The notes: a model not told the origin generated them from the letters alone. A stretch of 64,000 nucleotides of DNA from Saccharibacillus endophyticus (GCF_013185185.1 NZ_JAAZWE010000008.1:1-64000), one strand, 5' to 3'; positions 42,835-52,646 are shown, numbered from the stretch's first letter. Translations and numbers: made by a program.

Positions 42835-43830
42835 ATGGGAACGCTCACATCAGGCGGTAATTCCAACAACAACCCGGGTACTCCTGCTAAGGACCCGCTC
42901 GCTGGTAAGCGCTTTAAAAAACAAGGCTTCTGGCGGACGGCTCTTCAGCAAAGGTACCTGTATTTAATGTCATTACCTTTCGTCATCTGGGCATTCATTT
43001 TCAGTTATCTGCCTTTATGGGGATGGACAATGGCTTTCCAAGACTTCAAACCGGCCAAAGGATTCTTTGAACAAAAATGGGTCGGGTTCGAGCACTTCGT
43101 CGAATTGTTCTCCGATGACCGTTTCTATCTAGCCCTTCGAAATACGTTGGCGATGAGCGTTATGGGGCTGGTCGTAGGCTTCATGATTCCGATCATCTTC
43201 GCGATCCTGCTTAACGAACTTCGCGGTATGATGTTCAAACGTTTCGTGCAAACGGTCTCTTACCTCCCCCACTTTGTATCTTGGGTCGTTGTAGCAGGTC
43301 TTGTTACGAAAATGCTTTCGACACAGGGCGGCGCAATCAACGATTTGCTGGTCGGACTTCATATTATTAACGAACCGATCCAGTTTATGGCCAAGGGCGA
43401 GTGGTTCTGGTACATTGTAACCGCTTCCGACGTTTGGAAAGAAATGGGCTGGAACACGATCATCTATCTGGCCGCGATCACGGGTATCGACCCTGAGCTG
43501 TACGAAGCTTCCCGCGTCGACGGAGCAAGCCGTTACAGACAGATGTGGCATATCACGCTGCCGGGCATCCGGACGACGATCTCCGTATTGTTCATTATGC
43601 AGATCGGTCACCTTTTGCAGATCGGCTTCGAGAAACAGTTCCTGCTCGGCAACAACCTGGTGCTGGAATACTCGCAGGTGCTTGAGCTGTACGCGTTGCA
43701 GTACGGGCTCCAAATGGGTCGCTTCTCGTACGGTACCGCTATCAGTATCTTCAACTCCGTCGTCAGCGTAATCTTGCTGTTCACGGTCAACGGCATCTTC
43801 AAAAAAGTATCCAAAGAAAGCATCATGTAA
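42835..43830 (+). CDS. sugar ABC importer, permease 1 (LplB/YtcP type)
   Basis: Binding-protein-dependent permease of 331 residues with six helices after a Gly/Asn-rich cytosolic start. The EAA loop that contacts the ATPase reads EASRVDGASRYRQMWHITLP. AGGAGGGG precedes the ATG. It pairs with the next gene (14 bases apart). No ATP-binding gene lies nearby, so energy probably comes from a shared MsmX-like ATPase elsewhere, as is known for this family in Bacillus. Confidence 0.95.
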   Translation: MGTLTSGGNSNNNPGTPAKDPLAGKRFKKQGFWRTALQQRYLYLMSLPFVIWAFIFSYLPLWGWTMAFQDFKPAKGFFEQKWVGFEHFVELFSDDRFYLALRNTLAMSVMGLVVGFMIPIIFAILLNELRGMMFKRFVQTVSYLPHFVSWVVVAGLVTKMLSTQGGAINDLLVGLHIINEPIQFMAKGEWFWYIVTASDVWKEMGWNTIIYLAAITGIDPELYEASRVDGASRYRQMWHITLPGIRTTISVLFIMQIGHLLQIGFEKQFLLGNNLVLEYSQVLELYALQYGLQMGRFSYGTAISIFNSVVSVILLFTVNGIFKKVSKESIM

Positions 43831-43843
43831 GGGGGGAACAGTC

Positions 43844-44752
43844 ATGGCAGCGCCTAAAGCATTCAATGCAACACGCGGCGATAAAGTATTCGACGTCGTC
43901 AATATCGTGATCATGTCGCTGGTTCTGATCGTCACGCTGTATCCGTTCCTCAACGTATTAGCGATCTCGCTCAACGAGTCTTCCGATACGGTCAGAGGCG
44001 GCATCACGATCATTCCGCGCGCTTTCACTTTTGATAACTATCAACAAATTTTCCAATACGACGGACTGATTCGCGGTCTGTGGAACTCAATCATGCGTAC
44101 AGTCATAGGTACCGTTTTCGGTCTCGTCAGTGCTTCGATGTTAGCCTACACGCTTAGCCGTCCCGACTTCCAGGCTCGCAAGTTCACTTCGACCTTCTTG
44201 GTTGTGACGATGTATGTCAGCGGCGGCATGATTCCGGTCTACATTCTGTTCCGAGATCTGGGCCTGCTCGGTTCGTTCTGGGTCTACATCCTGCCCGGCA
44301 TTGTCAGCGCCTTCAACGTTATCGTCATTCGGTCCTTCATGGACGGTCTTCCATATGCCTTGCAAGAGTCGGCGAAGCTAGACGGCGCTAATGATTTGAC
44401 CATTTTCTTCCGGATTATCTTACCTTTATGTAAGCCGGTTCTCGCGACTATTGCCCTATTCTTGGCGGTTGGACAATGGAACGCTTGGTTTGATACGTAC
44501 TTGTATAATGGACGCCATCCTGAATTAACTACACTTCAGTACGAACTGATGAAGGTGCTGCAAAGTACCCAACAGGGCGGCAGCGGTCAAATGGTCAATG
44601 CGAACGACATGGCTTCCAAGATGACGCAAATCTCGCCGGAATCGATTAAAATGGCGATCACCATCGTCGTTACCGTGCCGATCCTCATCGTGTATCCGTT
44701 CCTGCAAAGATACTTTGTCAGCGGCATGACGCTGGGTGCGGTAAAATCGTAA
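43844..44752 (+). CDS. sugar ABC importer, permease 2 (LplC/YtcP type)
   Basis: 302 residues, six helices, EAA loop ESAKLDGANDLTIFFRIILP. AAGGGGGG lies before the ATG. C-terminal GMTLGAVKS is typical of the LplC branch that handles oligosaccharides together with very large binding lipoproteins. Confidence 0.95.
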   Translation: MAAPKAFNATRGDKVFDVVNIVIMSLVLIVTLYPFLNVLAISLNESSDTVRGGITIIPRAFTFDNYQQIFQYDGLIRGLWNSIMRTVIGTVFGLVSASMLAYTLSRPDFQARKFTSTFLVVTMYVSGGMIPVYILFRDLGLLGSFWVYILPGIVSAFNVIVIRSFMDGLPYALQESAKLDGANDLTIFFRIILPLCKPVLATIALFLAVGQWNAWFDTYLYNGRHPELTTLQYELMKVLQSTQQGGSGQMVNANDMASKMTQISPESIKMAITIVVTVPILIVYPFLQRYFVSGMTLGAVKS

Positions 44753-44781
44753 GATTGTTGTTGTAATGCGTTAGGTATTTA

Positions 44782-44801
44782 CGGGAGGCTTCGGCCTCCC
44801 G
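44782..44801 (+). other. UUCG-capped mRNA hairpin between permease and binding-protein genes
   Basis: CGGGAGGC-TTCG-GCCTCCCG, perfect 8-bp stem without a T tail. Such hairpins can protect upstream mRNA or cause partial stop, giving more binding protein than permease or the reverse. Confidence 0.6.
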
Positions 44802-44921
44802 ATATACAAAGGGCGCTTTGCGAAATTCGCTATAAGCCTATTCTTGAGAATTTCGATGAAGTGATCCATATAGAGAAAAAAAGAATATTTCAGGGTGATT
44901 GAAAAGGGAGGTTTTTTTAAA

Positions 44922-46619
44922 GTGGTAAGCAAAAAAGCAAAATGGGTAGCACCGGTTGCACTGGCGTCCATCGTAGGTCTGACAGCATGTGGCGGCGGTT
45001 CCGGCGAAAGCAGCTCCGCAGCAGCGGACGTTGAATCGGGTCCGATCGAATTCAGCATGTTCAGCGCGGATTCGAACAGCAACTGGGTAGGCATGAAAGA
45101 CAAAGTAGGCGCAGCCATTACCGAAAAAACAGGAGTTACGCTGGCAGCCGAATACGCAATCGGCGGCGACACGCAAAAAGTATCCCTGATGGTCGCTTCG
45201 GGCGAGTACCCGGACCTGATCATGCCGAAAGGCGACACGAGCAAGCTCGTCGAAGCGGGTGCGTTGGTCGATTTGACGGACCTGATCGAAAACTATGCTC
45301 CGAATATCAAGAAAATGTACGCCGACGACATGAACCGTCTGAAATACAGCAAAGAAGATCAGTCCATCTACATCATTCCGACTTACACGGGCGTAGGCCA
45401 AACTTCGTTTGATGCAGGCGGCGGTTTCGAACTGCAGCTGGAAGTATTAAAAGAACTCGGCTATCCGGAAATTCGCACGCTTGACGATTACGAGAAAGCC
45501 ATCAAAGAATATTATGCCAAGAACCCGACCATCAACGGACAGCCGACTATTCCATTGACGCTGAACGCTGACGACTGGAAAATCATGATCGGCGTAACGA
45601 ACCCTGCGTTCCAAGCAACGGGTCTGCCGGATAACGGCGAATTCTACATCAACCCGGAAACGTACGAGTCCCAACTGCACTACAAACGTCCGGAAGAGAA
45701 AGAATACTTCCGTTGGTTGAACAAAATGTACAACGAAGGTCTGCTGGACAAAGAAACCTTTACGCAAAAAAGCGACCAATACCTGGCGAAGATCTCCAGC
45801 GGACGCGTTCTGGGCACGATCAACCAAGAGTGGGATTACTCCGAAGCGGAGAACGCGCTCAAAGGTTCGAGCGATGCGACAACGCAAAACCGTATCTTCG
45901 GTCACTTCCCGGTTACGCTTAGCGAAGAATACAAAGACCACTCCTTCATGGACGTCGGTTTCCCGGGCGGCTACGGAATCGGTCTGACGACCAATCTGAG
46001 CGAAGCCGAACAAATTCGCGCGATCAAATTCCTCGACTGGCTGGCATCCGACGAAGGTCAAGTGCTGGTACAATGGGGCATCGAAGGCGAACATTACAAC
46101 GTGGAAGACGGCAAGCGCGTCATTCCGCAAGAAATTCAAGACCGCAAAACGAATGACAACGTCGCGTTCACGAAAGAAACAGGGATCGGCATGTACACCA
46201 CAATGTCTCCTCACTACGGCGACGGCGTACAAGACGCGACGGGCAACTACTACACGACGAACTTCCCTGAGCAGATCCAAAACGCGTATACGCAGCCTGA
46301 AAAAGACGCATTGAAAGAATACGGCGCCACGACTTGGAAAGACCTGTTCCCGGCGGCTGACGAACTGGGTACAAGCGCTTGGGGCGCGGCGTACAACCTG
46401 CCTGCACCTACCGATTCTGCCTATACGGTAGCTTTCCAAAAATCGCAGGACATCGTGCGTAAACGCATTCCGGAAGCCATTCTGGCTCCAGCCGCACAAT
46501 TTGACGGCATCTACGACGGCATGATCGAAGAACTGAATTCCGCGGACATCGTGGAAATGGAAAAAATCTTCACGCAGCAAATCAAAGATACGGTTGAACT
46601 GTGGGGCACGGGCAAGTAA
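44922..46619 (+). CDS. sugar-binding lipoprotein 1 of the tandem array
   Basis: Family-1 solute-binding protein of 565 residues. GTG44922 has GGGAGG eleven bases upstream; the signal peptide ends in lipobox GLTAC. It is the most diverged of the five tandem copies: the mature start reads MFSADSNSNW instead of FFGGDASPNW. It shares the ligand-domain blocks LNADDWKIMI, LHYKRPEEKEYFRWLN and KSQDIVRKRIPEAI. Directly behind the permeases, it is the probable cognate binding protein, with the other four as later duplicates. Confidence 0.93.
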   Translation: MVSKKAKWVAPVALASIVGLTACGGGSGESSSAAADVESGPIEFSMFSADSNSNWVGMKDKVGAAITEKTGVTLAAEYAIGGDTQKVSLMVASGEYPDLIMPKGDTSKLVEAGALVDLTDLIENYAPNIKKMYADDMNRLKYSKEDQSIYIIPTYTGVGQTSFDAGGGFELQLEVLKELGYPEIRTLDDYEKAIKEYYAKNPTINGQPTIPLTLNADDWKIMIGVTNPAFQATGLPDNGEFYINPETYESQLHYKRPEEKEYFRWLNKMYNEGLLDKETFTQKSDQYLAKISSGRVLGTINQEWDYSEAENALKGSSDATTQNRIFGHFPVTLSEEYKDHSFMDVGFPGGYGIGLTTNLSEAEQIRAIKFLDWLASDEGQVLVQWGIEGEHYNVEDGKRVIPQEIQDRKTNDNVAFTKETGIGMYTTMSPHYGDGVQDATGNYYTTNFPEQIQNAYTQPEKDALKEYGATTWKDLFPAADELGTSAWGAAYNLPAPTDSAYTVAFQKSQDIVRKRIPEAILAPAAQFDGIYDGMIEELNSADIVEMEKIFTQQIKDTVELWGTGK

Positions 46620-46645
46620 TTGATCCTTGACCTAGCAGCGGTTTT

Positions 46646-46685
46646 AAAGAAAAAGGACCCTTTTCAGGGTTCTTTTTCTTTTTTG
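46646..46685 (+). terminator. terminator after binding protein 1
   Basis: AAAGAAAAAGGACCC/GGGTTCTTTTTCTTT stem and T tail. Confidence 0.85.
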
Positions 46686-46705
46686 TACAAGAATAAACAT
46701 TTGTG

Positions 46706-46734
46706 TTGACAAAACGTTTTCGGAGTATTATATT
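46706..46734 (+). promoter_or_regulatory. promoter of binding proteins 2 and 3
   Basis: TTGACA 46706-46711 and TATATT 46729-46734, 17-base spacer. The same layout recurs at 50703, showing that promoter and gene were duplicated together. Confidence 0.75.
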
Positions 46735-46739
46735 CTTAC

Positions 46740-46753
46740 TGTAAGCACTTACA
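46740..46753 (+). promoter_or_regulatory. cre-like palindrome TGTAAGCACTTACA
   Basis: Nearly symmetrical LacI/CcpA-type site just past the -10 box; one change (CA for CG) from the cre consensus. Confidence 0.5.
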
Positions 46754-46869
46754 TTATTAAATGAAGGAATTATTCAGGCTTTGTTCGAAAACGCTTTTTA
46801 CTTCATCTGCCTAACTAATAAAATTGGGTTGAAAAAGCAGTCGGGCGAAGTCAAATTATTTATTAATAA

Positions 46870-46883
46870 TGTAAACGCTTTAT
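46870..46883 (+). promoter_or_regulatory. cre-like site TGTAAACGCTTTAT
   Basis: Left half matches CcpA cre; two changes at the right end. It lies in the 280-base leader of binding protein 2. Confidence 0.45.
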
Positions 46884-47016
46884 ATGACAAGTATCACAAG
46901 AAATGTGGCGTTCGGAATGTCTGCGGAAACATCTGAATGTCAACTTGCATTGGTATAAATAGGCGCTGCCTGTTATGCACATATAGAAAATCCGTCCTAA
47001 AGGGGGATGTAGATTT

Positions 47017-48747
47017 ATGAAGGGGAATACAAAAAAAATAGCGGCTCTGCTCATGACGAGTACGCTTGTTGTAGCAGCGGGGTGCGGCGGCGGTGCTGAG
47101 ACGGCAACGACTACGCCTGCAAGCAACGATAAAGGTACAACGACGACTGATGCAGCACCAAGTACGGAACCGGTAGAGTTTTCGTTCTTCGGCGGCGACG
47201 CCAGCCCGAACTGGACCGGCATGCAGGATGCGGTAGGCAAAGCAATTACCGAAAAAACGGGAGTATCCTTAAATGCGGAATTCGCGGTCAGCGGAACCGA
47301 CCAGCAAAAAATCGCCCTAATGATCGCTTCCGGCGAATATCCCCAAATCATCTTCCCTAAAGGTGAAACCAGCAAGTTGGTAAGTGCCGGCGCCATGGTA
47401 GACCTTACGGACTTGATCGATCAGCATGCGCCGAACATCAAAAAAATCTATGGACCTTATATGGACCGTCTGAAATTCAGTAAAGAAGATCCTTCGATCT
47501 ACACGATCCCTACAAACTCTATGGTCGATCAAACTTCGTTTGATGCTGGCGGCGGTTTCGAAGTTCAACTCGCAGTCTTGGAAGAACTCGGATATCCGGA
47601 AATTCGGACAGTTGAAGACTTCGAGAAAGCGCTTCGCGATTATTATGAAAAGAACCCGACCATTGACGGACAGCCTACGATTCCGCTGACGCTGAATGCG
47701 GACGATTGGAAAATCATGATTACCGTAACCGACCCGGCAGCAGGAGCGACAGGAGCTGGTGGAGACGGTGAATTCTATATTGATGAGAATACCTACGAAG
47801 CCAAGTTGCACTACAAACGCCCAGAAGAAAAAGAATACTTCCGCTGGCTGAACCACATGTACAACACAGGCCTGCTGGACAAAGAATCCTTCACGCAAAA
47901 AAATGACCAATACCTGGCTAAAATCGCAAGCGGCCGCGTACTCGGCCTGATCGACCAAAACTGGAACCACGGAGAAGCCGTCAATTCCCTCAAGGCAGCA
48001 GGTAAAGACGAGCGTACCTACGGTCATTTCCCGGTTACACTGTCTGAAGAATATAAAGATCGTTCGTTTGTCGACATCGGTAACGGTTCCGGCTATGGCG
48101 TGGGTCTGACAACCGCGCTGAGCGAAGAAGAGCAGATCCGCGCGATTCAGTTCCTCGACTGGATGGCTTCCGACGAAGCTCAAATCCTCAACAACTGGGG
48201 GATCGAAGGCGAGCACTACACGCTGGAAAACGGCAAACGCACCATCCCGGCTGACGTGCAGGAACGCAAAACGAACGACAACGCAGCATTCACGAAAGAG
48301 TCCGGTATCGGTCTGTACGCTCCGCTGTCCGTACGTTACGGCGACGGCGTAAAAGACTCGACCGACAACTACTACACAACGAACTACCCTGAGCAAATCA
48401 CGGCGAACTACAGCGAGCCGATGAAGAAAGCATTGGCCGCTTACGATGCTACAACTTGGAAAGATCTTTTCCCGGGCAAAGAAGAATTCCCGGTCAAAAA
48501 GTGGGGTGCAGCTTACAACCTGCCTGCCCCGAGCACGCCGGACTTCACCGTGCCTTTCCAAAAATCGCAAGATATCGTGCGTAAAGCCATCCCGGCCGCA
48601 ATCGTGGCAACGCCTGAACAATTCGACGGCATCTACGATCAAATGCTGACGGATCTCGAAGGCAGCGGTATTCCGGAGATGGAAGCCATGTACTCACAAA
48701 TGATCAAAGATACCGTCGAATTGTGGGGAAGCGGCACCGCGCAATAA
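47017..48747 (+). CDS. sugar-binding lipoprotein 2 of the tandem array
   Basis: 576 residues, lipobox VVAAGC, then a Thr/Ser/Ala-rich linker and FFGGDASPNWTGMQDAVGKA. Closely similar to copies 3 and 4; the segment encoded at 48119-48215 is base-for-base identical to 51992-52088 in copy 4. ATG47017 follows AAAGGGGG. A separate promoter and cre-like sites precede it, so it can be expressed apart from the permeases. Copy 3 follows at 69 bases and should share its mRNA. Confidence 0.94.
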   Translation: MKGNTKKIAALLMTSTLVVAAGCGGGAETATTTPASNDKGTTTTDAAPSTEPVEFSFFGGDASPNWTGMQDAVGKAITEKTGVSLNAEFAVSGTDQQKIALMIASGEYPQIIFPKGETSKLVSAGAMVDLTDLIDQHAPNIKKIYGPYMDRLKFSKEDPSIYTIPTNSMVDQTSFDAGGGFEVQLAVLEELGYPEIRTVEDFEKALRDYYEKNPTIDGQPTIPLTLNADDWKIMITVTDPAAGATGAGGDGEFYIDENTYEAKLHYKRPEEKEYFRWLNHMYNTGLLDKESFTQKNDQYLAKIASGRVLGLIDQNWNHGEAVNSLKAAGKDERTYGHFPVTLSEEYKDRSFVDIGNGSGYGVGLTTALSEEEQIRAIQFLDWMASDEAQILNNWGIEGEHYTLENGKRTIPADVQERKTNDNAAFTKESGIGLYAPLSVRYGDGVKDSTDNYYTTNYPEQITANYSEPMKKALAAYDATTWKDLFPGKEEFPVKKWGAAYNLPAPSTPDFTVPFQKSQDIVRKAIPAAIVATPEQFDGIYDQMLTDLEGSGIPEMEAMYSQMIKDTVELWGSGTAQ

Positions 48748-48816
48748 TCATCAGGCATCAATAGCTTCATCAAAAATAAATGATTGCACAATTTCAAACT
48801 CAAAGGGGTGCAAGTG

Positions 48817-50550
48817 ATGGTACAGAAAAAAGGGTTGAAAGCGGTAGCTTTGTTGAGTGCTTTGGCTGTAGTGACGGCAGGATGCGGCGGCGGTGGCGAT
48901 ACCGCAACGAAGACTCCTGCGAGCACGGACACAGGTACCAAAACGGAAACTGGAGCGACGGACACGACGCCAAGCACGGAACCGGTAACATTCTCGTTCT
49001 TCGGCGGCGACGCCAGCCCGAACTGGACCGGCATGCAGGACGCGGTAGGCAAAGTCATCACGGAAAAAACGGGCGTATCCCTGAATGCGGAATTCGCGGT
49101 CAGCGGTACTGACCAGCAAAAAATCGCGCTGATGATCGCTTCTGGCGAGTACCCGCAAATCATCTTCCCTAAAGGCGAAACCAGCAAGCTGGTAGACGCG
49201 GGCGCTATGGTAGACCTGACGGATCTGATCGACAAATACGCGCCGAACATCAAGAAGATCTACGGCCCGTATATGAACCGTCTGAAATTCAGCAAAGACG
49301 ATCCTTCCATCTACACGATTCCTACAAATGCCATGGTCGACCAAACATCGTTCGACGCAGGCGGCGGCTTCGAAGTGCAGCTCGCGGTCCTGGAAGAACT
49401 CGGCTATCCGGAAATCCGTACGGTAGAGGACTTCGAGAAGGCCCTGAAAGATTACTACGCGAAAAACCCGACGATCGACGGACAGCCTACGATTCCGTTG
49501 ACGCTGAACGCGGACGACTGGAAGATCATGATCACCGTAACGAACCCGGCCGTATACGCGACAGGCGGACCGGATGACGGCGAATACTACATCGACCCGG
49601 AAACTTATGAAGCTAAACTGCACTACAAACGTCCCGAAGAAAAAGAATACTTCCGCTGGCTGAACCACATGTACAACACAGGCCTGCTGGACAAAGAATC
49701 CTTCACGCAAAAGAACGACCAATACCTGGCTAAAATCGCCAGCGGCCGCGTACTCGGCCTGATCGACCAAAACTGGAACTATCAAGAAGCCGAGAACTCC
49801 CTCAAAGGCGCAGGCAAACACGAGCGCACTTACGGTCACTTCCCGGTTACGTTGACTGAAGAGTATGAAGATCATTCCTTCGTCGATATCGGTAACGGCT
49901 CCGGTTATGGCGTGGGTCTGACAACCGCGCTGAGCGAAGAAGAGCAAATCCGCGCGATTCAGTTCATCGACTGGATGGCTTCCGACGAAGCTCAAATCCT
50001 CAACAACTGGGGGATCGAAGGCGAGCACTACACGCTGGAAAACGGCAAACGCACCATTCCGGCTGACGTGCAAGACCGCAAAACAAACGACAATGCAGCA
50101 TTCACGAAAGAATCCGGTATCGGTCTGTACGCTCCGCTGTCCGTGCGTTACGGAGACGGCGTAAAAGACTCGACCGACAACTACTACACAACGAACTATC
50201 CTGAGCAAATCACAGCAAACTACAGCGACGAGATGAAAAAAGCTCTGGCTGCTTATGACGCTACAACTTGGAAAGACCTGTTCCCGGGCAAAGAAGATTT
50301 CCCTGTAAAAGCATGGGGCGCAGCGTACAACCTGCCGGCTCCAAGCGGCTCGGACTACACGGTTGCTTTCCAAAAATCGCAGGATATCGTGCGTAAAGCC
50401 ATCCCGGCGGCAATCGTGGCAACGCCTGAACAATTCGACGGCATCTACGATCAAATGCTGACGGATCTCGAAGGCAGCGGTATTCCGGAGATGGAAGCTA
50501 CGTATACGCAACTGATCAAGGATACGGTAGAAGCTTGGAACGCTGAATAA
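48817..50550 (+). CDS. sugar-binding lipoprotein 3 of the tandem array
   Basis: 577 residues, lipobox VVTAGC. ATG48817 has AAAGGGG upstream; an upstream in-frame ATG at 48784 lacks a ribosome site. The whole protein parallels copy 2, with the strongest DNA identity in the last third (WGIEGEHYTLENGKRTIPAD). The ligand-facing differences sit mainly in short segments (NPAVYATGGPDDGEYYIDPE versus DPAAGATGAGGDGEFYID), which may alter sugar preference. Confidence 0.94.
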   Translation: MVQKKGLKAVALLSALAVVTAGCGGGGDTATKTPASTDTGTKTETGATDTTPSTEPVTFSFFGGDASPNWTGMQDAVGKVITEKTGVSLNAEFAVSGTDQQKIALMIASGEYPQIIFPKGETSKLVDAGAMVDLTDLIDKYAPNIKKIYGPYMNRLKFSKDDPSIYTIPTNAMVDQTSFDAGGGFEVQLAVLEELGYPEIRTVEDFEKALKDYYAKNPTIDGQPTIPLTLNADDWKIMITVTNPAVYATGGPDDGEYYIDPETYEAKLHYKRPEEKEYFRWLNHMYNTGLLDKESFTQKNDQYLAKIASGRVLGLIDQNWNYQEAENSLKGAGKHERTYGHFPVTLTEEYEDHSFVDIGNGSGYGVGLTTALSEEEQIRAIQFIDWMASDEAQILNNWGIEGEHYTLENGKRTIPADVQDRKTNDNAAFTKESGIGLYAPLSVRYGDGVKDSTDNYYTTNYPEQITANYSDEMKKALAAYDATTWKDLFPGKEDFPVKAWGAAYNLPAPSGSDYTVAFQKSQDIVRKAIPAAIVATPEQFDGIYDQMLTDLEGSGIPEMEATYTQLIKDTVEAWNAE

Positions 50551-50576
50551 CATCGCTTGAATTGTTAAAAGAAAGC

Positions 50577-50611
50577 AGCCTTCTCCCTTAGAGGATGAAG
50601 GCTCTTTTTTT
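50577..50611 (+). terminator. terminator after binding protein 3
   Basis: AGCCTTC/GAAGGCT stem with an imperfect inner stem and seven T. Confidence 0.8.
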
Positions 50612-50702
50612 GTGCATCTATCGAAACCGAACGCTGAATTCACAACAAGAAGAATCCTGCGAAGAGTTCTTTTGCGCAGCGCATTAATGTGCTCCGGATG
50701 CG

Positions 50703-50731
50703 TTGACAACGGATAGAGTGAACCTTATATT
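50703..50731 (+). promoter_or_regulatory. promoter of binding protein 4
   Basis: TTGACA 50703-50708, TATATT 50726-50731, 17-base spacer; TGTAAGCCCATAC follows where the 46740 palindrome sits in the sister copy. Confidence 0.75.
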
Positions 50732-50784
50732 CTTAACTGTAAGCCCATACTTTATTAAATGAAGCAATTTTTTTGATCGGAAAA

Positions 50785-50798
50785 TGTAAGCGTTTTAA
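50785..50798 (+). promoter_or_regulatory. cre-like site TGTAAGCGTTTTAA
   Basis: One change from the CcpA consensus TGWNANCGNTNWCA. It lies downstream of the promoter, in a position that would block elongation. Confidence 0.6.
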
Positions 50799-50892
50799 AA
50801 AAAGGGGGTCATGCAGCAAATCCAGTATCGGTATCATCGGGCTTAGCCCGTTATGCGCATATAAAAACGTTCCTAGAGGGGGATGAAGATTC

Positions 50893-52614
50893 ATGAAGGC
50901 GAAAACGAAGAAAATGGCAGCTCTGCTGATGACGAGCACGCTGGTTGCGGCGGCAGGATGCGGCGGCGAGACGGCAAGCAATGCAAGTGCACCGGCGAAT
51001 ACGGAACCGGGAAGCGCGACTGAGACTGCACCAAGCACGGAGCCGGTAACGTTTACCTTCTTCGGCGGAGATGCGAGTCCGAACTGGAATACGATGCAGG
51101 ACAAAGTCGGTAAAGCGATTACCGAGAAAACGGGCGTATCCTTGACTGCGGAGTTTGCGGTAAGCGGCACCGATCAACAGAAAGTTGCCCTCATGATCGC
51201 TTCCGGCGAATACCCGCAAATCATTTTTCCCAAAGGCGAAACAAGCAAATTGGTCGAAGCCGGTGCGTTGGTCGACCTTACCGATCTGATCGACAAGCAT
51301 GCGCCTAACATCAAGAAAATATACGGCCCTTACATGAATCGGATGAAATACAGCAAGGACGATCAGTCGATCTACACGATCCCGACCAATACAACCGTCG
51401 ATCACACTCCGTTCGATGCAGGCGGCGGTTTCGAAATTCAGCTTGCCGTTTTGGAAGAGTTGGGTTATCCGGAAATTCGCACGGTAGAAGACTACGAGAA
51501 GGTGCTGCGCGAGTATTACGAAAAGAACCCGACCATCGACGGCCAGCCTACGATTCCGCTCACGCTGAACGCCGACGATTGGAAGATCATGATTACCGTG
51601 ACCAACCCGGCTTTCTTGGCAACCGGAGCGCCTGACGACGGAGAGTTCTACATCGATCCGGAAACCTACGAAGCGAAGCTGCATTACAAGCGTCCAGAGG
51701 AAAAAGAATACTTCCGCTGGCTGAACCACATGTACAATACGGGCCTGCTGGATAAAGAGTCCTTCACCCAAAAAAACGATCAGTACTTGGCCAAGATCGC
51801 AAGCGGCCGCGTGCTCGGTCTGATCGATCAGAACTGGGACTATCAGGAAGCGGAGAACTCACTGAAAAGCGCAGGCAAACATGAGCGTACGTACGGCCAC
51901 TTCCCGGTTACGCTGAACGAAGAATACAAAGACAACTCCTTCGTCGATATCGGCAACGGTTCCGGTTGGGGTGTGAGCCTGACGACGGCATTGAGCGAAG
52001 AAGAGCAGATCCGCGCGATTCAGTTCCTCGACTGGATGGCTTCCGACGAAGCTCAAATCCTCAACAACTGGGGGATCGAAGGCGAGCATTACAAGATCGA
52101 AGACGGCAAGCGCGTGATTCCGGCCGACGTGCAGGATCGCAAAACGAACGATAACGCCGCTTTTACCAAAGAGTCCGGTATCGGCTTGTACAACGCGGTC
52201 TCGGTTCGTTACGGCGACGGCGTGAAGGATGAGACGGACAACTATTACACGACGAACTATCCGGAACAGATCACGGCGAACTACAGCGAGCCGATGAAGA
52301 AAGCACTGGCCGCCTATGATGCAACCACTTGGAAAGACCTGTTCCCGGGCAAAGACGAGTTCCCGGTTAAAGCTTGGGGAGCTGCGTACAACCTGCCTGG
52401 ACCGGGCGGTTCCGATTACACCGTACCGTTCCAAAAATCGCAGGATATCGTACGTAAAGCCATTCCGGCCGCAATCGTGGCAACGCCGGAGCAATTTGAT
52501 GCGATCTACGATCAGATGCTGACGGATTTGGAGGGCAACGGCATTCCGGAAATGGAAGCCCTGTATACGCAAGTGGTCAAGGACACCGTAGAGACATGGG
52601 GAACCGGCAAGTAA
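50893..52614 (+). CDS. sugar-binding lipoprotein 4 of the tandem array
   Basis: 573 residues, lipobox VAAAGC. The signal peptide (AALLMTSTLVAAAGC) is almost the same as in copy 2, and the upstream promoter region is a duplicate of that before copy 2, so copy 4 likely arose from copy 2 or its ancestor. GAGGGGGATGAAG precedes ATG50893. Ligand-domain changes include PAFLATGAPDDGEFYIDPE. Confidence 0.94.
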   Translation: MKAKTKKMAALLMTSTLVAAAGCGGETASNASAPANTEPGSATETAPSTEPVTFTFFGGDASPNWNTMQDKVGKAITEKTGVSLTAEFAVSGTDQQKVALMIASGEYPQIIFPKGETSKLVEAGALVDLTDLIDKHAPNIKKIYGPYMNRMKYSKDDQSIYTIPTNTTVDHTPFDAGGGFEIQLAVLEELGYPEIRTVEDYEKVLREYYEKNPTIDGQPTIPLTLNADDWKIMITVTNPAFLATGAPDDGEFYIDPETYEAKLHYKRPEEKEYFRWLNHMYNTGLLDKESFTQKNDQYLAKIASGRVLGLIDQNWDYQEAENSLKSAGKHERTYGHFPVTLNEEYKDNSFVDIGNGSGWGVSLTTALSEEEQIRAIQFLDWMASDEAQILNNWGIEGEHYKIEDGKRVIPADVQDRKTNDNAAFTKESGIGLYNAVSVRYGDGVKDETDNYYTTNYPEQITANYSEPMKKALAAYDATTWKDLFPGKDEFPVKAWGAAYNLPGPGGSDYTVPFQKSQDIVRKAIPAAIVATPEQFDAIYDQMLTDLEGNGIPEMEALYTQVVKDTVETWGTGK

Positions 52615-52646
52615 ACGGACGGGATGTTGATTTTGTTCGGAATCCA

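Noticed and set aside
48751-50709. 652-codon minus-strand frame opposite binding protein 3
   Set aside because: It mirrors the conserved coding strand and similar antisense frames appear opposite every paralogue, so it is a coding shadow.
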